NCBI GenBank assembly: GCA_028874315.1
Contig: JAPPKM010000141.1
Coordinates: forward strand, 1-54,778
Length of the DNA: 54,778 nucleotides
Direction of reading: 5' to 3'
Origin: Chloroflexota bacterium
Lineage (GTDB): Bacteria > Chloroflexota > UBA11872
A model generated the notes under the pieces. That model was not told where the DNA came from. It worked only from the letters and a program-made list of their open reading frames with translations, and ran no database searches. Positions within the stretch are counted from its first letter, which is position 1, and the number at the start of each line of letters is the position of its first letter. Below are positions 27,486 to 37,321 of this stretch, piece by piece. The translations under genes were made by a program, and so were the position numbers.

Positions 27486-28409
27486 ATGACCCGGTTCCAG
27501 GAACGCCTGCACGGCGTAATTCCAGCTTTGCTCACGCCGTTGACCGCGGACCTGACGGCGGACGGCCCCGCCATGCGTCGACTGGCGCGGCGAGTTCTGG
27601 ACGCCGGCTGTCACGGCTACGTGCTGTTGGGCACAACCGGCGAATTCGCGGCGATCAACGACGACCAGCGCGCGGTCGCGATCCGCGCGGGCGTTGAGGA
27701 AGCCGACGGCGAAGTCCCGGTGATCGTGGCCTGCGGGCAGCCGTGCGTGGAGCGCACGCACGCGCAGGCCGTCCAGGCCGGCGACCTGGGGGCCGACGGC
27801 CTGCTGGTCAATCCGCCGTTCTACTTCCCCATGAGCAATGACGAGGTGGTCCGCTACTTCGAGGATCTCGTCGCCGCATCGCCTGTGCCCGTGCTGCTCT
27901 ACAACATTCCGGGAATGACCAAGGTATCGGTGGACGCGGCCACGCTGCTTCGCTTGCGTGACGTGGGCGTGCAGGGCACCAAGGACAGCTCGGGCAGCCC
28001 GCAGAACCTGCTGGACTACCTGGACGCGATGCGCGGGGATGACTTCCGAGTGATCGTGGGCGGCGACGCGACGCTGCTGCACGCGCTCAACTCCGGCGCC
28101 GCCGGCACCACCGGTCCCGCGCCCAACGTGGCGCCGCAACTGGTGACAGCCATCTACAACGCCTGGTGCGACGGTGACCTGGACGCCGCCGCGGCCGCGC
28201 AAAACCGGCAAAACGAGTTCATGCGCGCCTTGTCGGGCGGTTCGCCCTTCCTTCAGGCCACGGCCAAGGGCGTGCTGAGCCGGCTGGGCATCATGGAGCC
28301 CTGGGTAGCGCCGCCAAAGATCTCGCTGGACGACGCATCCATCGACGCTGCCTTCGACGCCGTGCGCGAGTACCTGCCGGAATACGAGCCGGCGGCCGTT
28401 GGCGTCTGA
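27486..28409 (+). CDS. Dihydrodipicolinate synthase family protein
   Basis: GCHGYVLLGTTGEFAAI...VLLYNIPGMT...GTKDSSG. Confidence 0.93.
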   Translation: MTRFQERLHGVIPALLTPLTADLTADGPAMRRLARRVLDAGCHGYVLLGTTGEFAAINDDQRAVAIRAGVEEADGEVPVIVACGQPCVERTHAQAVQAGDLGADGLLVNPPFYFPMSNDEVVRYFEDLVAASPVPVLLYNIPGMTKVSVDAATLLRLRDVGVQGTKDSSGSPQNLLDYLDAMRGDDFRVIVGGDATLLHALNSGAAGTTGPAPNVAPQLVTAIYNAWCDGDLDAAAAAQNRQNEFMRALSGGSPFLQATAKGVLSRLGIMEPWVAPPKISLDDASIDAAFDAVREYLPEYEPAAVGV

Positions 28410-28502
28410 GCGCCGACGTCACTGGAACACTCGACACGCCCAGCGGGCTCGCGTCACCATGGGGATATCGTGCGCCCACCCGACTGAGCGAGGTTTAACG
28501 TC

Positions 28503-29429
28503 GTGAATCGACCGCCAGAGGCCTACATGCACATCGGGATCGTGCAGTTCATGCTGCACCCCGATCTCCAGAGCGGCGACGGGCCCGCCGTGGAAGCCGC
28601 CGAGACGCTGGCGGCCGACGGGTTCTTTCACGCCCTGGAGATCGCACGCATCAATGACCCTGCCGAGCGCGTCGCTATGCGTCGGCTGGCCGAGTCCGCG
28701 CACCTGACGCTGGGCTACGGGGCGCACCCGCTGCTTCTCAGCAGAGGCCTGAACCTGGCCTCGACCGACGCAGACGCGCGGGATGACGCAGTTTCGCAGG
28801 TCAAGGGCGCCATTGATGAGGCGGCTGAGTTGGGCATCACCATGGTGACGCTGCTGGACGGGCCAAATTCGGCGCCCGCACCCGGCGGCGAAGAAGCCGC
28901 GGTCGAAAGCGTGGTGGAGTCGCTGACCGAGCTCTGCGACTACGCCGGCCGGCAAGACATCTGGATCGCGCTGGAACAGTTCGACCGCGCGATCGAGAAG
29001 AATTCCTTGCTGGGTCCAATCGACCTGTGCGTCCGCGTGAGCGAGATGGTCCGGGCGTCCACCCCAAACTTCGGCCTCTGCCTGGACCTGAGCCACCTGC
29101 CGCTGCTGGACGAAGACCCGCCGACCTCGTTGCGGGCCGCCGGCGAGCACCTGATCCAGGCGCACATCGGCAACTGCATCGTGCGCGATCGCGAGCATCC
29201 ACAATACGGCGACCAGCACCCGGTATTCGGGGATCCGGCGGGCGAGAACGACGTGCCCGAACTGACGGCATATCTGAAGACGCTGCTGGAGATCGGATAC
29301 TTCGAGCGCGACCTGCCGACGCCGATGCCGCTTGTCTCGTTCGAGATGAAGCCCGCGCCGGACCAGTCGGCGGACGCGATAATCGGCAACTGCAAGCGCA
29401 CGTTCCAACTCGCCTGGGCGCAGGTCTAG
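28503..29429 (+). CDS. Sugar phosphate isomerase/epimerase (xylose isomerase-like TIM barrel)
   Basis: FGLCLDLSHLPLLDED...HIGNC; conserved TIM-barrel layout. Confidence 0.8.
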   Translation: MNRPPEAYMHIGIVQFMLHPDLQSGDGPAVEAAETLAADGFFHALEIARINDPAERVAMRRLAESAHLTLGYGAHPLLLSRGLNLASTDADARDDAVSQVKGAIDEAAELGITMVTLLDGPNSAPAPGGEEAAVESVVESLTELCDYAGRQDIWIALEQFDRAIEKNSLLGPIDLCVRVSEMVRASTPNFGLCLDLSHLPLLDEDPPTSLRAAGEHLIQAHIGNCIVRDREHPQYGDQHPVFGDPAGENDVPELTAYLKTLLEIGYFERDLPTPMPLVSFEMKPAPDQSADAIIGNCKRTFQLAWAQV

Positions 29430-29461
29430 CGCCAGGCACGGCAGCGAGGGGACACACCGAC

Positions 29462-30361
29462 ATGCGAATCGGCTACATCGGTCTCGGGAAGATGGGCATG
29501 CCCATGGCGATCAACCTGCGCGCGGCGGGGCACGACCTGATCGTGCACAACCGCAGCCGCGGCAAGGTCGACGATTTCGTGGCCGACGGCGGCACGGCCG
29601 CCAGCACGGCGGCCGAGGTGGCGGCGCAGTCGGACGTGGTCTGCGTGAATGTGCCGACCCCGGAAGTCTCGCTGGAGCTGCTGCTGGGCGCGGACGGCGC
29701 GATTGAGAGCGCCAGCGAAGGCCAGCTGTGGATCGACTTCGGAACCAACGGCCCGGACACGGCCCGAACCTGCGCCGAAGCCGCCGCGGCGAAGGGCGTG
29801 AATTACCTGGACGCGCCGGTCAGCGGCGGACCGGGCGGCGCGCAGGCCGGAACCCTGGCCGTGTTCGTTGGCGGGACCGAAGAGTCGTTTGCTCAGGGCA
29901 GCGACATCCTGGACATCATCGGCGGCAAGATCGAGCACTTTGGTCCTGCCGGTACCGGCTGCATCGCCAAGCTGACCAACCAGATGATCATCGCCAGCGT
30001 GCGCCAGGCCAACGCCGAGGCCTTTGTGCTGGCGGTCAAGAACGGCCTGAATCCGCGCCAGCTCTACGACACGCTGATGGGCGCCTTTGCCGCCAGTCGC
30101 TGCATGGAAGTGGATATCCCGAACCTGGTCCTTCCGCAGGACTACAGCGCCAACTTTGCCGTCGACCTGCTGCTGAAGGACCTGGGACTGGCGCTGGACG
30201 TAGGTCGTCAAAGCGGCGTGCCGTTGGTGGCTACGGCCCAGGCGGACGCGATCTACCAGGAGATCCGGTCGATGGGCTGGGGCGACCTGGACGCCGCCGC
30301 CACGTTTAAGCGCCTGGAGGAAATCGTGGGCGTCGAGGTGACGGAACCGGAGGCGGGCTAG
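29462..30361 (+). CDS. NAD(P)-dependent oxidoreductase, 3-hydroxyisobutyrate dehydrogenase-like
   Basis: MRIGYIGLGKMGMPMAINLRAAGHDLIVHNRS...DAPVSGGPGGAQAGTLAVFVGG. Confidence 0.93.
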   Translation: MRIGYIGLGKMGMPMAINLRAAGHDLIVHNRSRGKVDDFVADGGTAASTAAEVAAQSDVVCVNVPTPEVSLELLLGADGAIESASEGQLWIDFGTNGPDTARTCAEAAAAKGVNYLDAPVSGGPGGAQAGTLAVFVGGTEESFAQGSDILDIIGGKIEHFGPAGTGCIAKLTNQMIIASVRQANAEAFVLAVKNGLNPRQLYDTLMGAFAASRCMEVDIPNLVLPQDYSANFAVDLLLKDLGLALDVGRQSGVPLVATAQADAIYQEIRSMGWGDLDAAATFKRLEEIVGVEVTEPEAG

Positions 30362-30498
30362 CCTTAACTGTCCCGGGGCCGGCTTGTGGAAGGAGGTTGT
30401 GAGTGAAACCTCTCACCCTGGCACCCCGCGCCCGCCCAGCAGGAAACTCATCGCCCGGCATGGCGCCCGAACGCATTGCCGGGTTCAGCCTCTGACGC

Positions 30499-30909
30499 AT
30501 GGGGTGGCTTAGTCGCGAAATCAGCTTCCTGCTGGCCCGGCTCGTCACGAACTTTTTCGCCGTGCTGGCGGTGACGCAGCTGCTGGAAGATGGCATCGTG
30601 CTGCCGGATCGCGGCAGCGACCGCTTCTGGCTGGCGATATTTGCTCTGGCGGTGGCACTCGCGGTTCTGAATTCCTATGTGCGACCGGCGCTTGAGCTGG
30701 TTCTCAAACCCATTAGCTGCCTGCTGAAGCTGGTGACATTCGGGCTCTCGCACTTCGTCATCAGTGCACTGGTCTTCTGGGGCGCCACGATGCTGGTCGA
30801 TGACTTCACTATTGTGGACATTGGAACGGCACTGCTTGGGACGGTAATCGTGGCGTTGGTGGGCGCCTTCGGGTCGATCGTCTTCGGCGGCCGCTCAACC
30901 GACGAGTGA
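30499..30909 (+). CDS. Phage holin family (PF04020-like) small membrane protein
   Basis: Four TM segments; ALAVLNSYVRPALELVLKPISCLLKLVTFGLSHFVISALVFWG. Confidence 0.75.
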   Translation: MGWLSREISFLLARLVTNFFAVLAVTQLLEDGIVLPDRGSDRFWLAIFALAVALAVLNSYVRPALELVLKPISCLLKLVTFGLSHFVISALVFWGATMLVDDFTIVDIGTALLGTVIVALVGAFGSIVFGGRSTDE

Positions 30910-32708
30910 GCGTGGAGGCCGCGGCTCTGAACGGCGAAGCGCCGGTCCGGCGCAGCGTCCTGGTCGAGGCGGCGGTCACCACCCTTGCGGATGCCGGGCG
31001 CCCAATGACCTTGCAGCAATTGGCGCGTGCCGTGCTGCACGTGGAGGCCGGAGGCGCCCATATAGGCGCGCGCATCCTGGCGCCGCTGTTGGAGGCCGAC
31101 GAGCGTCTGACATCCGGCGCCATGGGGCACTGGGCACTCTCGGCCTGGACGCATCGCACCGATGCGATCGACGAGACCGACTTTGTGGTGTTCGACATCG
31201 AGACCAACGGCGGTCGCGGCGGTCGGCATCGGGTGCTTGAAGTCGGAGCCCTGCGGATTCGAGCGGGCCGCGAAATCTCACGCTATGCATCGCTGGTCCG
31301 CGTACCGAGTCGCGTTTCAAAGTTTGTGACGCGCTACACCGGCATCACGGACGAAATGCTGACGCATGCGCCGCCCATCGAGAGTGTGCTTGACGAGTTC
31401 CGGGAGTTTCAGGCCGACGGGGTGCTGGTGGCCCACAATCTGCCAACGGACCTCGGGTACCTGAACCGCGAAGCCGTCTGGTCGGGACGAGCCTTGTTCC
31501 CCGGTGACGGCCTGGACACGATGGAGTTGAGCGCGGCCCTGATGCCCGATCTCCCGGGCACGGGCCTGGCGACCGTGCTGGAAGCCGCGGACATCAGCGA
31601 CACGCCAACCCATCGCGCCCTGGACGACGCCGGGGTCACAGCCAAGCTGTTTCAGTTTCTCCTGGACACGGAAGCCGCGAGCGACGCGCAGACACTGGGT
31701 GACCTGCGCCGGCTGGCGGCCGCCGCCGGTCCCGAGAGCCGTCACCCTCGACGGGCTCGGGAACTCGCGCGCTGGGCCTCGCGCAATCTGCCGCCATCGC
31801 CCGGTGTGTACATTTTTCGCGACTCCGCCGGTCAGCCGCTCTACGTCGGCAAGTCCACATCGCTGCAGCGGCGCGTGCGCAGCCACTTCACGGATTCGGC
31901 GGGTTTTGTGCGACGGCGCGACGGAATGCTGGCCCAAATCGACACCATTGAGTGGGAACCGACAGGCTCGGAACTACGCGCCCTGGTGCGTGAAGCCGAG
32001 CTGATTACCCGACTGTCCCCGCAGTACAACATCCATCGAAACTGGCGCATGGGCCGGCGGTTCGTGCGCGTGGGGCCGGCCGAGTCGGCGGTCACGCACA
32101 CGGCCTCCGTCCCGCGGGACGACGGGGCCGACTACCTGGGGCCGTTTCCGACATCGCGAGAAGCCCGTCTGGCCAGTGATGCCGCTCGGCGGATCTTCGA
32201 ACTGCCGTCGCGGCGGTCGGTCGACAAGCGGGTCCCCGCGTGGCGGCGCGACGCCGCGGTGGCATTCCTGGGCGTGAGCCGCGAGGCCGCGCTGCACATC
32301 GTGGAAGGGGCCGGGGCTGAGGCTCGGGACGCCGCGGCACGCCGCATCCGGCGCGCCCGGGTACTCCGGCATCCGGTGCGCGGCGGTCTGGGAGCCACCC
32401 CAATGCTGGCCGTCGCCGCCGGGGCCACGCCGGGGAAGGCCGAGCTTGTTCGAATCGAGAACGGCGCCATTGCGGCCATCGAGCCGGTCGCCCGCCCGCG
32501 GCGTCCCTCCGTTCGGGCCGCCCTGCAACGCCTGCGTGATGCCCGCGCCTCAGAGCCACCCAACGAGAGCAACGAGCGGCACATCGTGCTGGCCTGGCTA
32601 CACACGCATGCCGACGACCCGGACACGCTGGCCTGGGATCCCGCACTGCCGCGCGTATTCGTGGACCTGGTGTGGCGGAGAGTTCGTCAGGCAGCGAGCG
32701 CCGGCTGA
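30906..32708 (+). CDS. DEDD (DnaQ-like) exonuclease - GIY-YIG (UvrC/Cho-like) fusion with extra N-terminal domain
   Basis: FVVFDIETNGGRGGRHRVLEVGALRI...HNLPTDLGYLNRE...HRALDDAGVTAKL; PSPGVYIFRDSAGQPLYVGKSTSLQRRVRSHF. Confidence 0.9.
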   Translation: MSVEAAALNGEAPVRRSVLVEAAVTTLADAGRPMTLQQLARAVLHVEAGGAHIGARILAPLLEADERLTSGAMGHWALSAWTHRTDAIDETDFVVFDIETNGGRGGRHRVLEVGALRIRAGREISRYASLVRVPSRVSKFVTRYTGITDEMLTHAPPIESVLDEFREFQADGVLVAHNLPTDLGYLNREAVWSGRALFPGDGLDTMELSAALMPDLPGTGLATVLEAADISDTPTHRALDDAGVTAKLFQFLLDTEAASDAQTLGDLRRLAAAAGPESRHPRRARELARWASRNLPPSPGVYIFRDSAGQPLYVGKSTSLQRRVRSHFTDSAGFVRRRDGMLAQIDTIEWEPTGSELRALVREAELITRLSPQYNIHRNWRMGRRFVRVGPAESAVTHTASVPRDDGADYLGPFPTSREARLASDAARRIFELPSRRSVDKRVPAWRRDAAVAFLGVSREAALHIVEGAGAEARDAAARRIRRARVLRHPVRGGLGATPMLAVAAGATPGKAELVRIENGAIAAIEPVARPRRPSVRAALQRLRDARASEPPNESNERHIVLAWLHTHADDPDTLAWDPALPRVFVDLVWRRVRQAASAG

Positions 32709-32771
32709 CGACTACGCATCGGTCAGCCGGACGCACCGAGTTGGCCGTGATCGCGTCACGGCGCGTACTGG

Positions 32772-32842
32772 AGGCGACGCTGGGAATCGAACCCAGGATA
32801 GGGGTTTTGCAGACCCCCGCCTTACCACTTGGCTACGTCGCC
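32772..32842 (-). tRNA. tRNA-Cys (anticodon GCA)
   Basis: GGCGACGTAGCCAAGTGGTAAGGCGGGGGTCTGCAAAACCCCTATCCTGGGTTCGATTCCCAGCGTCGCCT folds as a full cloverleaf, U73 discriminator, no encoded CCA. Confidence 0.95.
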
Positions 32843-32926
32843 CAAAAGACGTTCGGCGCTTAGCAAAGGATATCCAGAGCACCGCGCGGCGGCCAACACA
32901 CTGCGAAAGCGGGCTGGCTTAGCCCG

Positions 32927-34153
32927 CTAGCCGACCGGGGCGCGCTGCACCACGCGCCATCGCTGATCGGCGGTCCGCGCGAGGAAAAAGCCGACATCCT
33001 GGCTCAGCGGTCCGCGCTGAAGGGTCTCACCGTCAGCCCTCCGGCGAGTAGCCAAGTTTCCAGACTCGCGGACCAGAACTCCGGCACTCTCACCTTCAAT
33101 TCTGGCGTCAATCACCTGAATCGAGATATCGCTTTCCAGGTACACCCCATTGGCGCGCAACTGCTGCACCCGTGCTTCGATCTCCTGCGCCAGGGATTCG
33201 TCATACACCGAACGCAGCGCACTTGAGTCGAGCGACTGATAGGCCTCGAACTCCAGTCGGGCGGCCCGTACGGCCGTATCGGCCGCCTGATCCAGGCTGG
33301 CTGCCTCGGCATCTTGCCGGCCGCGGATCGTGGCGACGGCGAACAGTACGGCAAGCAATCCCGCCAGCATGAATCCAATCCGAAACCGGCGGAGCCGCCG
33401 CGCCTCCGCTTGTTCGAAGGCCTCGGTCTCGGCGAACGTCTGCTCGTGTGACTCGATGTTCGAACGCAGGGTGGACTGTTCCGGCTCCGGTTCGCGCCGC
33501 CCTCCAAGGCCGACGTCCCAGATGTCTGGATTGTCGACGCGGCCAGCATCGTCAGGGTCGTGCGGCGACGGCATGTCGTCGACGTTTGACGGCAGCACCT
33601 CGCCGTCCTCCGGGCGAAACTCGGAATCGGGCTCGTCCGGCAAGTCGGCCGGGGGCGCCACGCGAAGCGAGATGAAGCGGCCGTGCGCGGCCTGCTCACC
33701 GTGTTTGAACCGCACGGCTTGCCCGAGCGTCCAGCGCCCTTCCAGGAGCAGCGTCAGGTCCCGACCGTCCAGGAGGGCCAGCTTGTCGGCCCACTCGGCG
33801 TCGACCGCCATTTCCAGCGGGAAGCCCTGGACGACAATCAGGATGTCAACCTGGCGTTCGAGCGCCGCCTCGGCCAGCGCCGCCGGATCGTCACTGGCCC
33901 ACCACACCGCGATCCGCCGACGCACGCGCTCCAGTCTGACGGCCCCGACGGCGTGGTCGGCTTCCGGCGTCAGCGGCTCCAGCGGTTGGGCGTCGGAGGC
34001 CAGGGCCAGCGCTTCAACCACGTTGGCCAGTTTCGGGAGGCGTTCGGCCTCGTCCGTCAGCGCCTCGTTGAAGAGTTCCGCGTGCGCGGCCAGAACGCGG
34101 CGCCTACGCGCACCCGCGTCGCCGCCCGCAGCCGCGTCACTCTGTGATGGCAT
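32927..34153 (-). CDS. Hypothetical protein with a single TM and possible IMS/ARC6-like C-terminal domain
   Basis: RRFRIGFMLAGLLAVLFAVATIRG TM; C-terminal DVGFFLARTADQRWRVVQRAPVG. Confidence 0.5.
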   Translation of the reverse strand: MPSQSDAAAGGDAGARRRRVLAAHAELFNEALTDEAERLPKLANVVEALALASDAQPLEPLTPEADHAVGAVRLERVRRRIAVWWASDDPAALAEAALERQVDILIVVQGFPLEMAVDAEWADKLALLDGRDLTLLLEGRWTLGQAVRFKHGEQAAHGRFISLRVAPPADLPDEPDSEFRPEDGEVLPSNVDDMPSPHDPDDAGRVDNPDIWDVGLGGRREPEPEQSTLRSNIESHEQTFAETEAFEQAEARRLRRFRIGFMLAGLLAVLFAVATIRGRQDAEAASLDQAADTAVRAARLEFEAYQSLDSSALRSVYDESLAQEIEARVQQLRANGVYLESDISIQVIDARIEGESAGVLVRESGNLATRRRADGETLQRGPLSQDVGFFLARTADQRWRVVQRAPVG

Positions 34154-34260
34154 GGAACTCAGGTTAAGACTCGACGCACCGCACGAACACGGTGGCCTCT
34201 CAATTCATCGTACGACAACCGGCCGCTGAACTCCTTGACGAAACCGCGACACGGCCCCAT

Positions 34261-34989
34261 TTAACTGATGGGGGGAACGCCCATCGGGACCAGTGAAGCG
34301 ATCACCGGCATCAGATTGGTAAACACGATCACGCCCAGCGCGATCAGGAGCACTCCGCCGCCGGCGCTGGTGTATTGGAGTGCCCGCCCGTAGCGCCGCA
34401 GCAGCACGCGCGTCCAGCCGGAGAACGCGCCCGCCAGCACAAAGGGAAGCATGATTCCCAGCGAATAGGCCGTGAGCAGCACGGCCCCGGTCGCGGCGGA
34501 TGCCGTGGTAGCCGCCAGAACGAGGATGGCGCCCAGAATCGGCCCGACGCAGGGAATCCACCCGACCGCAAACGTCCCGCCCACGATCAGGGAACCCGCA
34601 TAGCTGAGACGCCGTGCGAAGCGGTCGTCCACCGTGAAGCCGCGTTCAAGGACCGGGACGCGCAGGAGACCGAGGGTCATGAGGCCGAAGCCGATAATCA
34701 GGAGGCCGCCGATGCGGTTCAGCCAGACGGCCTGGTCCCCGGCGATGCTTGAGATGGCGCCAAGCGACGATCCCAACACCACGAAGACGGACGTGAAGCC
34801 CAAGGCAAAGAGGGCCACATTGAGCACGGTGGCCGCCTGCAATCGCCTTGAGCTTGCCGTACTTGGGTCGCTCAGCGTGAACCCCGCCAGGTACGCGAGA
34901 TAGGCCGGTACGAGCGCCAGCGTGCAGGGAGCAATGAAGGACGCGACACCGGCGATGAACGCCAGTCCGACGTTGAGCGACTGATCCAC
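34261..34989 (-). CDS. ccdA: Cytochrome c biogenesis protein CcdA family
   Basis: GVASFIAPCTLALVPAYLAYLAGFTL...GGTFAVGWIPCVGPILGAIL. Confidence 0.92.
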   Translation of the reverse strand: MDQSLNVGLAFIAGVASFIAPCTLALVPAYLAYLAGFTLSDPSTASSRRLQAATVLNVALFALGFTSVFVVLGSSLGAISSIAGDQAVWLNRIGGLLIIGFGLMTLGLLRVPVLERGFTVDDRFARRLSYAGSLIVGGTFAVGWIPCVGPILGAILVLAATTASAATGAVLLTAYSLGIMLPFVLAGAFSGWTRVLLRRYGRALQYTSAGGGVLLIALGVIVFTNLMPVIASLVPMGVPPIS

Positions 34990-35019
34990 GTTACGTGCCC
35001 AGGTTCCGCTAGCTGGAAC

Positions 35020-36387
35020 CTACGATAGCGAGACGGTGTAGAGCGCCAACCCGCGTTGACCAACCGAGAATTGCAACTCGCCCACGCTCTCCCCGGCGTT
35101 CCGCAGAATGTCGTAGAGACGGAACTGGTCGACGAGCAGATGCGTCTGGCCGTCAGGCCCGGTCAGGACGTCTCCACCCCGGCGGTCAGCCGGAATCGGC
35201 TCGCCATCGACTGTCACATTTACACGAACCGACTCGTTGCCGGACACACCGAAGCTCACCGAGACGGCCTGGGCGTGAAACGGAACACTGACGCGCGCCG
35301 TTTCGTCGGCTTGGGGCTGCGCCAGCGCGGCGTTGGCCACCCAGTCCCAGCGTCCGTCCAGGTAGAGGCGCTCGGCGTCGTGCGCGACATTGTCGGTAAA
35401 CACCCGCGCTCCATCATCGGGCGTACCAGTGGGATTGCCCAGGTAGGAACCGAAGGCGAACCCGCTCCCCGCAAAGAGCGACCGAGGCCCGATGGACGGT
35501 GAGGGGGTTGTCTTGTGCGGGATGGCGGCGCTTGAGAGCGGGATGTGCGAGAGCTCCGTTCCGCCTTCGGCGAGGAGCGCGCGGATTGCCTTCTCGGTTT
35601 CCTGGTAGGCGCCCTCGCCGATGTGGTGATAACGAATCTGCCCTTCCTGATCGATCAGGAACTTGTGCGGCCAGAAGCGGTTCTTGTAAGCACGCCAGGT
35701 CTTGTACCCGTTGTCCATGGCCACCGGCCAAATGACGCCGCGGGAGGGAAGCGATTCACGAACATTGGCCTCTTCGTACTCGTGGTTGAACTCGGGCGTG
35801 TGCACGCCGACGATCACCAGCCCGTGCGGCGCGTAGGCGTCGTGCCAGGCGCGGACGTGGGGCAGCGTGCGGATGCAGTTAATACAGCCGAATGTCCAGA
35901 AGTCGATGAGGACCGGGCGTCCGCGCAATTCGTCCATCGTCAGGACTTCGCTGTTGAGCCAGGCCGTGATGCCCGCAAACTCAGGCGCCGTGCCGATGAC
36001 CGGCAACTCGGGCAGTTGGCCGACGACCACCTGCGGCGTGGGCGCCGGCGTGGGCGCGCTTGTGACGGGCGCCGGAGCGCTGGTCGCGACTGTCGGCGAG
36101 CTGGTCGCCGGTGCGGGCGCGGCGGTTGAGGTAATGGCGGGCGCGGTCGGCGCGGTCGTGCCGGCGGCTGTCGCGCGAGGCGTGGCCGCCCCGGTCGCCT
36201 CCGCAATGGCCTGCGTGGCAGCGGGAGTCGCGGGAGCAGGTGCCGCCGCCTGGGCCTCGTCAGCGCCGGGCAGCCCGACGCCGACTGTCGGTTCCGGCGG
36301 CGATATCACAATCTCGATCAGGGCAATCGCTCCCACCACCACGAGCACCACCAGGCCGAGCGCCGCGTAGCGTTGACGCCCGGTCAT
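35020..36387 (-). CDS. Membrane-anchored thioredoxin-like (TlpA/DipZ C-terminal type) protein with low-complexity T/A/P linker
   Basis: LRGRPVLIDFWTFGCINCIRTLPHVRAWHDAYAPHGLVIVGVHTPEFNHE; linker TPAATQAIAEATGAATPRATAAGTTAPTAP. Confidence 0.88.
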   Translation of the reverse strand: MTGRQRYAALGLVVLVVVGAIALIEIVISPPEPTVGVGLPGADEAQAAAPAPATPAATQAIAEATGAATPRATAAGTTAPTAPAITSTAAPAPATSSPTVATSAPAPVTSAPTPAPTPQVVVGQLPELPVIGTAPEFAGITAWLNSEVLTMDELRGRPVLIDFWTFGCINCIRTLPHVRAWHDAYAPHGLVIVGVHTPEFNHEYEEANVRESLPSRGVIWPVAMDNGYKTWRAYKNRFWPHKFLIDQEGQIRYHHIGEGAYQETEKAIRALLAEGGTELSHIPLSSAAIPHKTTPSPSIGPRSLFAGSGFAFGSYLGNPTGTPDDGARVFTDNVAHDAERLYLDGRWDWVANAALAQPQADETARVSVPFHAQAVSVSFGVSGNESVRVNVTVDGEPIPADRRGGDVLTGPDGQTHLLVDQFRLYDILRNAGESVGELQFSVGQRGLALYTVSLS

Positions 36388-36452
36388 CGGATTGCTTCGG
36401 CGGACGTGATCCGTGAATCAGATGCGCAACCGCGCCGAGCGTTCAACATCGG

Positions 36453-37217
36453 TCAGGCTGCTCGATTCCTTTTCTGGCCTCGCACCATGAGTCCGTCGCG
36501 CCCGAGTCCCTGGCCGGCGGTCTGCACGTTATCCGGGTCGCGGTAGCCAAACCGGACGAGACGACGCCATTGGTCGGTCCGGTTGGGCGCCGAACCGTGG
36601 ATGGTGTAGTAGCTGAAGAACACCACGTCCCCGGCGTCGGCCGGAACCGACACGGCGTCTTCGAGGCGGTATTCGTCCGTCGGCAGATGCGGGCTCGATT
36701 CGGGGCCTCGAATGTGCTGGAGCGGCCCGAGCTTGTGGCTCCCTTCAAGAAATTGTAGGCAGCCGTTCTCTTCGCTTGCCGTATCGATATGCACAATCGC
36801 GTCCACGTACGCCGGACCCTCGTGCTCGTAGAACGGGTGGTCCTGGTGCATGGGAAACGGGGTTCCCATGTCCGGGGCCTTGGCGTGCAGCGTGGTGTGG
36901 TGCAGCTCCACGTCCGGTCCGATCAGGTCGGCCACGGCGCCGGTGAGCCGGTCGTTGACGACGGCCCGCGCGAAGGCCTCGGAATAGTTCTGGAGCTCGT
37001 GCATGGCGGTGAGCCGGGCGCGCTCGTCCTCTTCGGCGGTCATGTAGGCCTTGCGCCAGGGTCCACGCCAACCCGGGGTCTGCTGGGCCCATTCGAGCAT
37101 GAGACGCTCGAGTTCGACGGACTGAAACTTGACGTCGTCGGGCGAGAAAACGTTGCGAAGTCGCAGGTATCCGCACTCGTTATAAAAGGCGACTTGCTCC
37201 GCAGTCAGCGTGTACAT
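36453..37217 (-). CDS. Phytanoyl-CoA dioxygenase family protein
   Basis: MHQDHPFYEHEGPAYVDAIVHIDTASEENGCLQFLEGSHKLG...GDVVFFSYYTIHGSAPN. Confidence 0.92.
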   Translation of the reverse strand: MYTLTAEQVAFYNECGYLRLRNVFSPDDVKFQSVELERLMLEWAQQTPGWRGPWRKAYMTAEEDERARLTAMHELQNYSEAFARAVVNDRLTGAVADLIGPDVELHHTTLHAKAPDMGTPFPMHQDHPFYEHEGPAYVDAIVHIDTASEENGCLQFLEGSHKLGPLQHIRGPESSPHLPTDEYRLEDAVSVPADAGDVVFFSYYTIHGSAPNRTDQWRRLVRFGYRDPDNVQTAGQGLGRDGLMVRGQKRNRAA

Positions 37218-37321
37218 GGCCACGTGCCCTCCCCGGTCGCAGCACCTTCCGATTATATCGAGGCGACGATCTGGGCAGCCTCGGTACCATGGGCCGCGCA
37301 GTCGCGCGGCAAGGGGCAGCA

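Noticed and set aside
26514-28211. 565-aa minus-strand ORF
   Set aside because: Antisense shadow of the SDR and DHDPS-like genes
30499-30909. Holin-like gene as evidence of a prophage
   Set aside because: PF04020-type proteins are common in bacterial genomes; no phage structural, integrase or lysis genes nearby
32446-32922. ORFs containing GIEPRIGVLQTPALPLGYVA / GNRTQDRGFADPRLTTWLRRPK
   Set aside because: Translations across the antisense tRNA-Cys, a common annotation artefact
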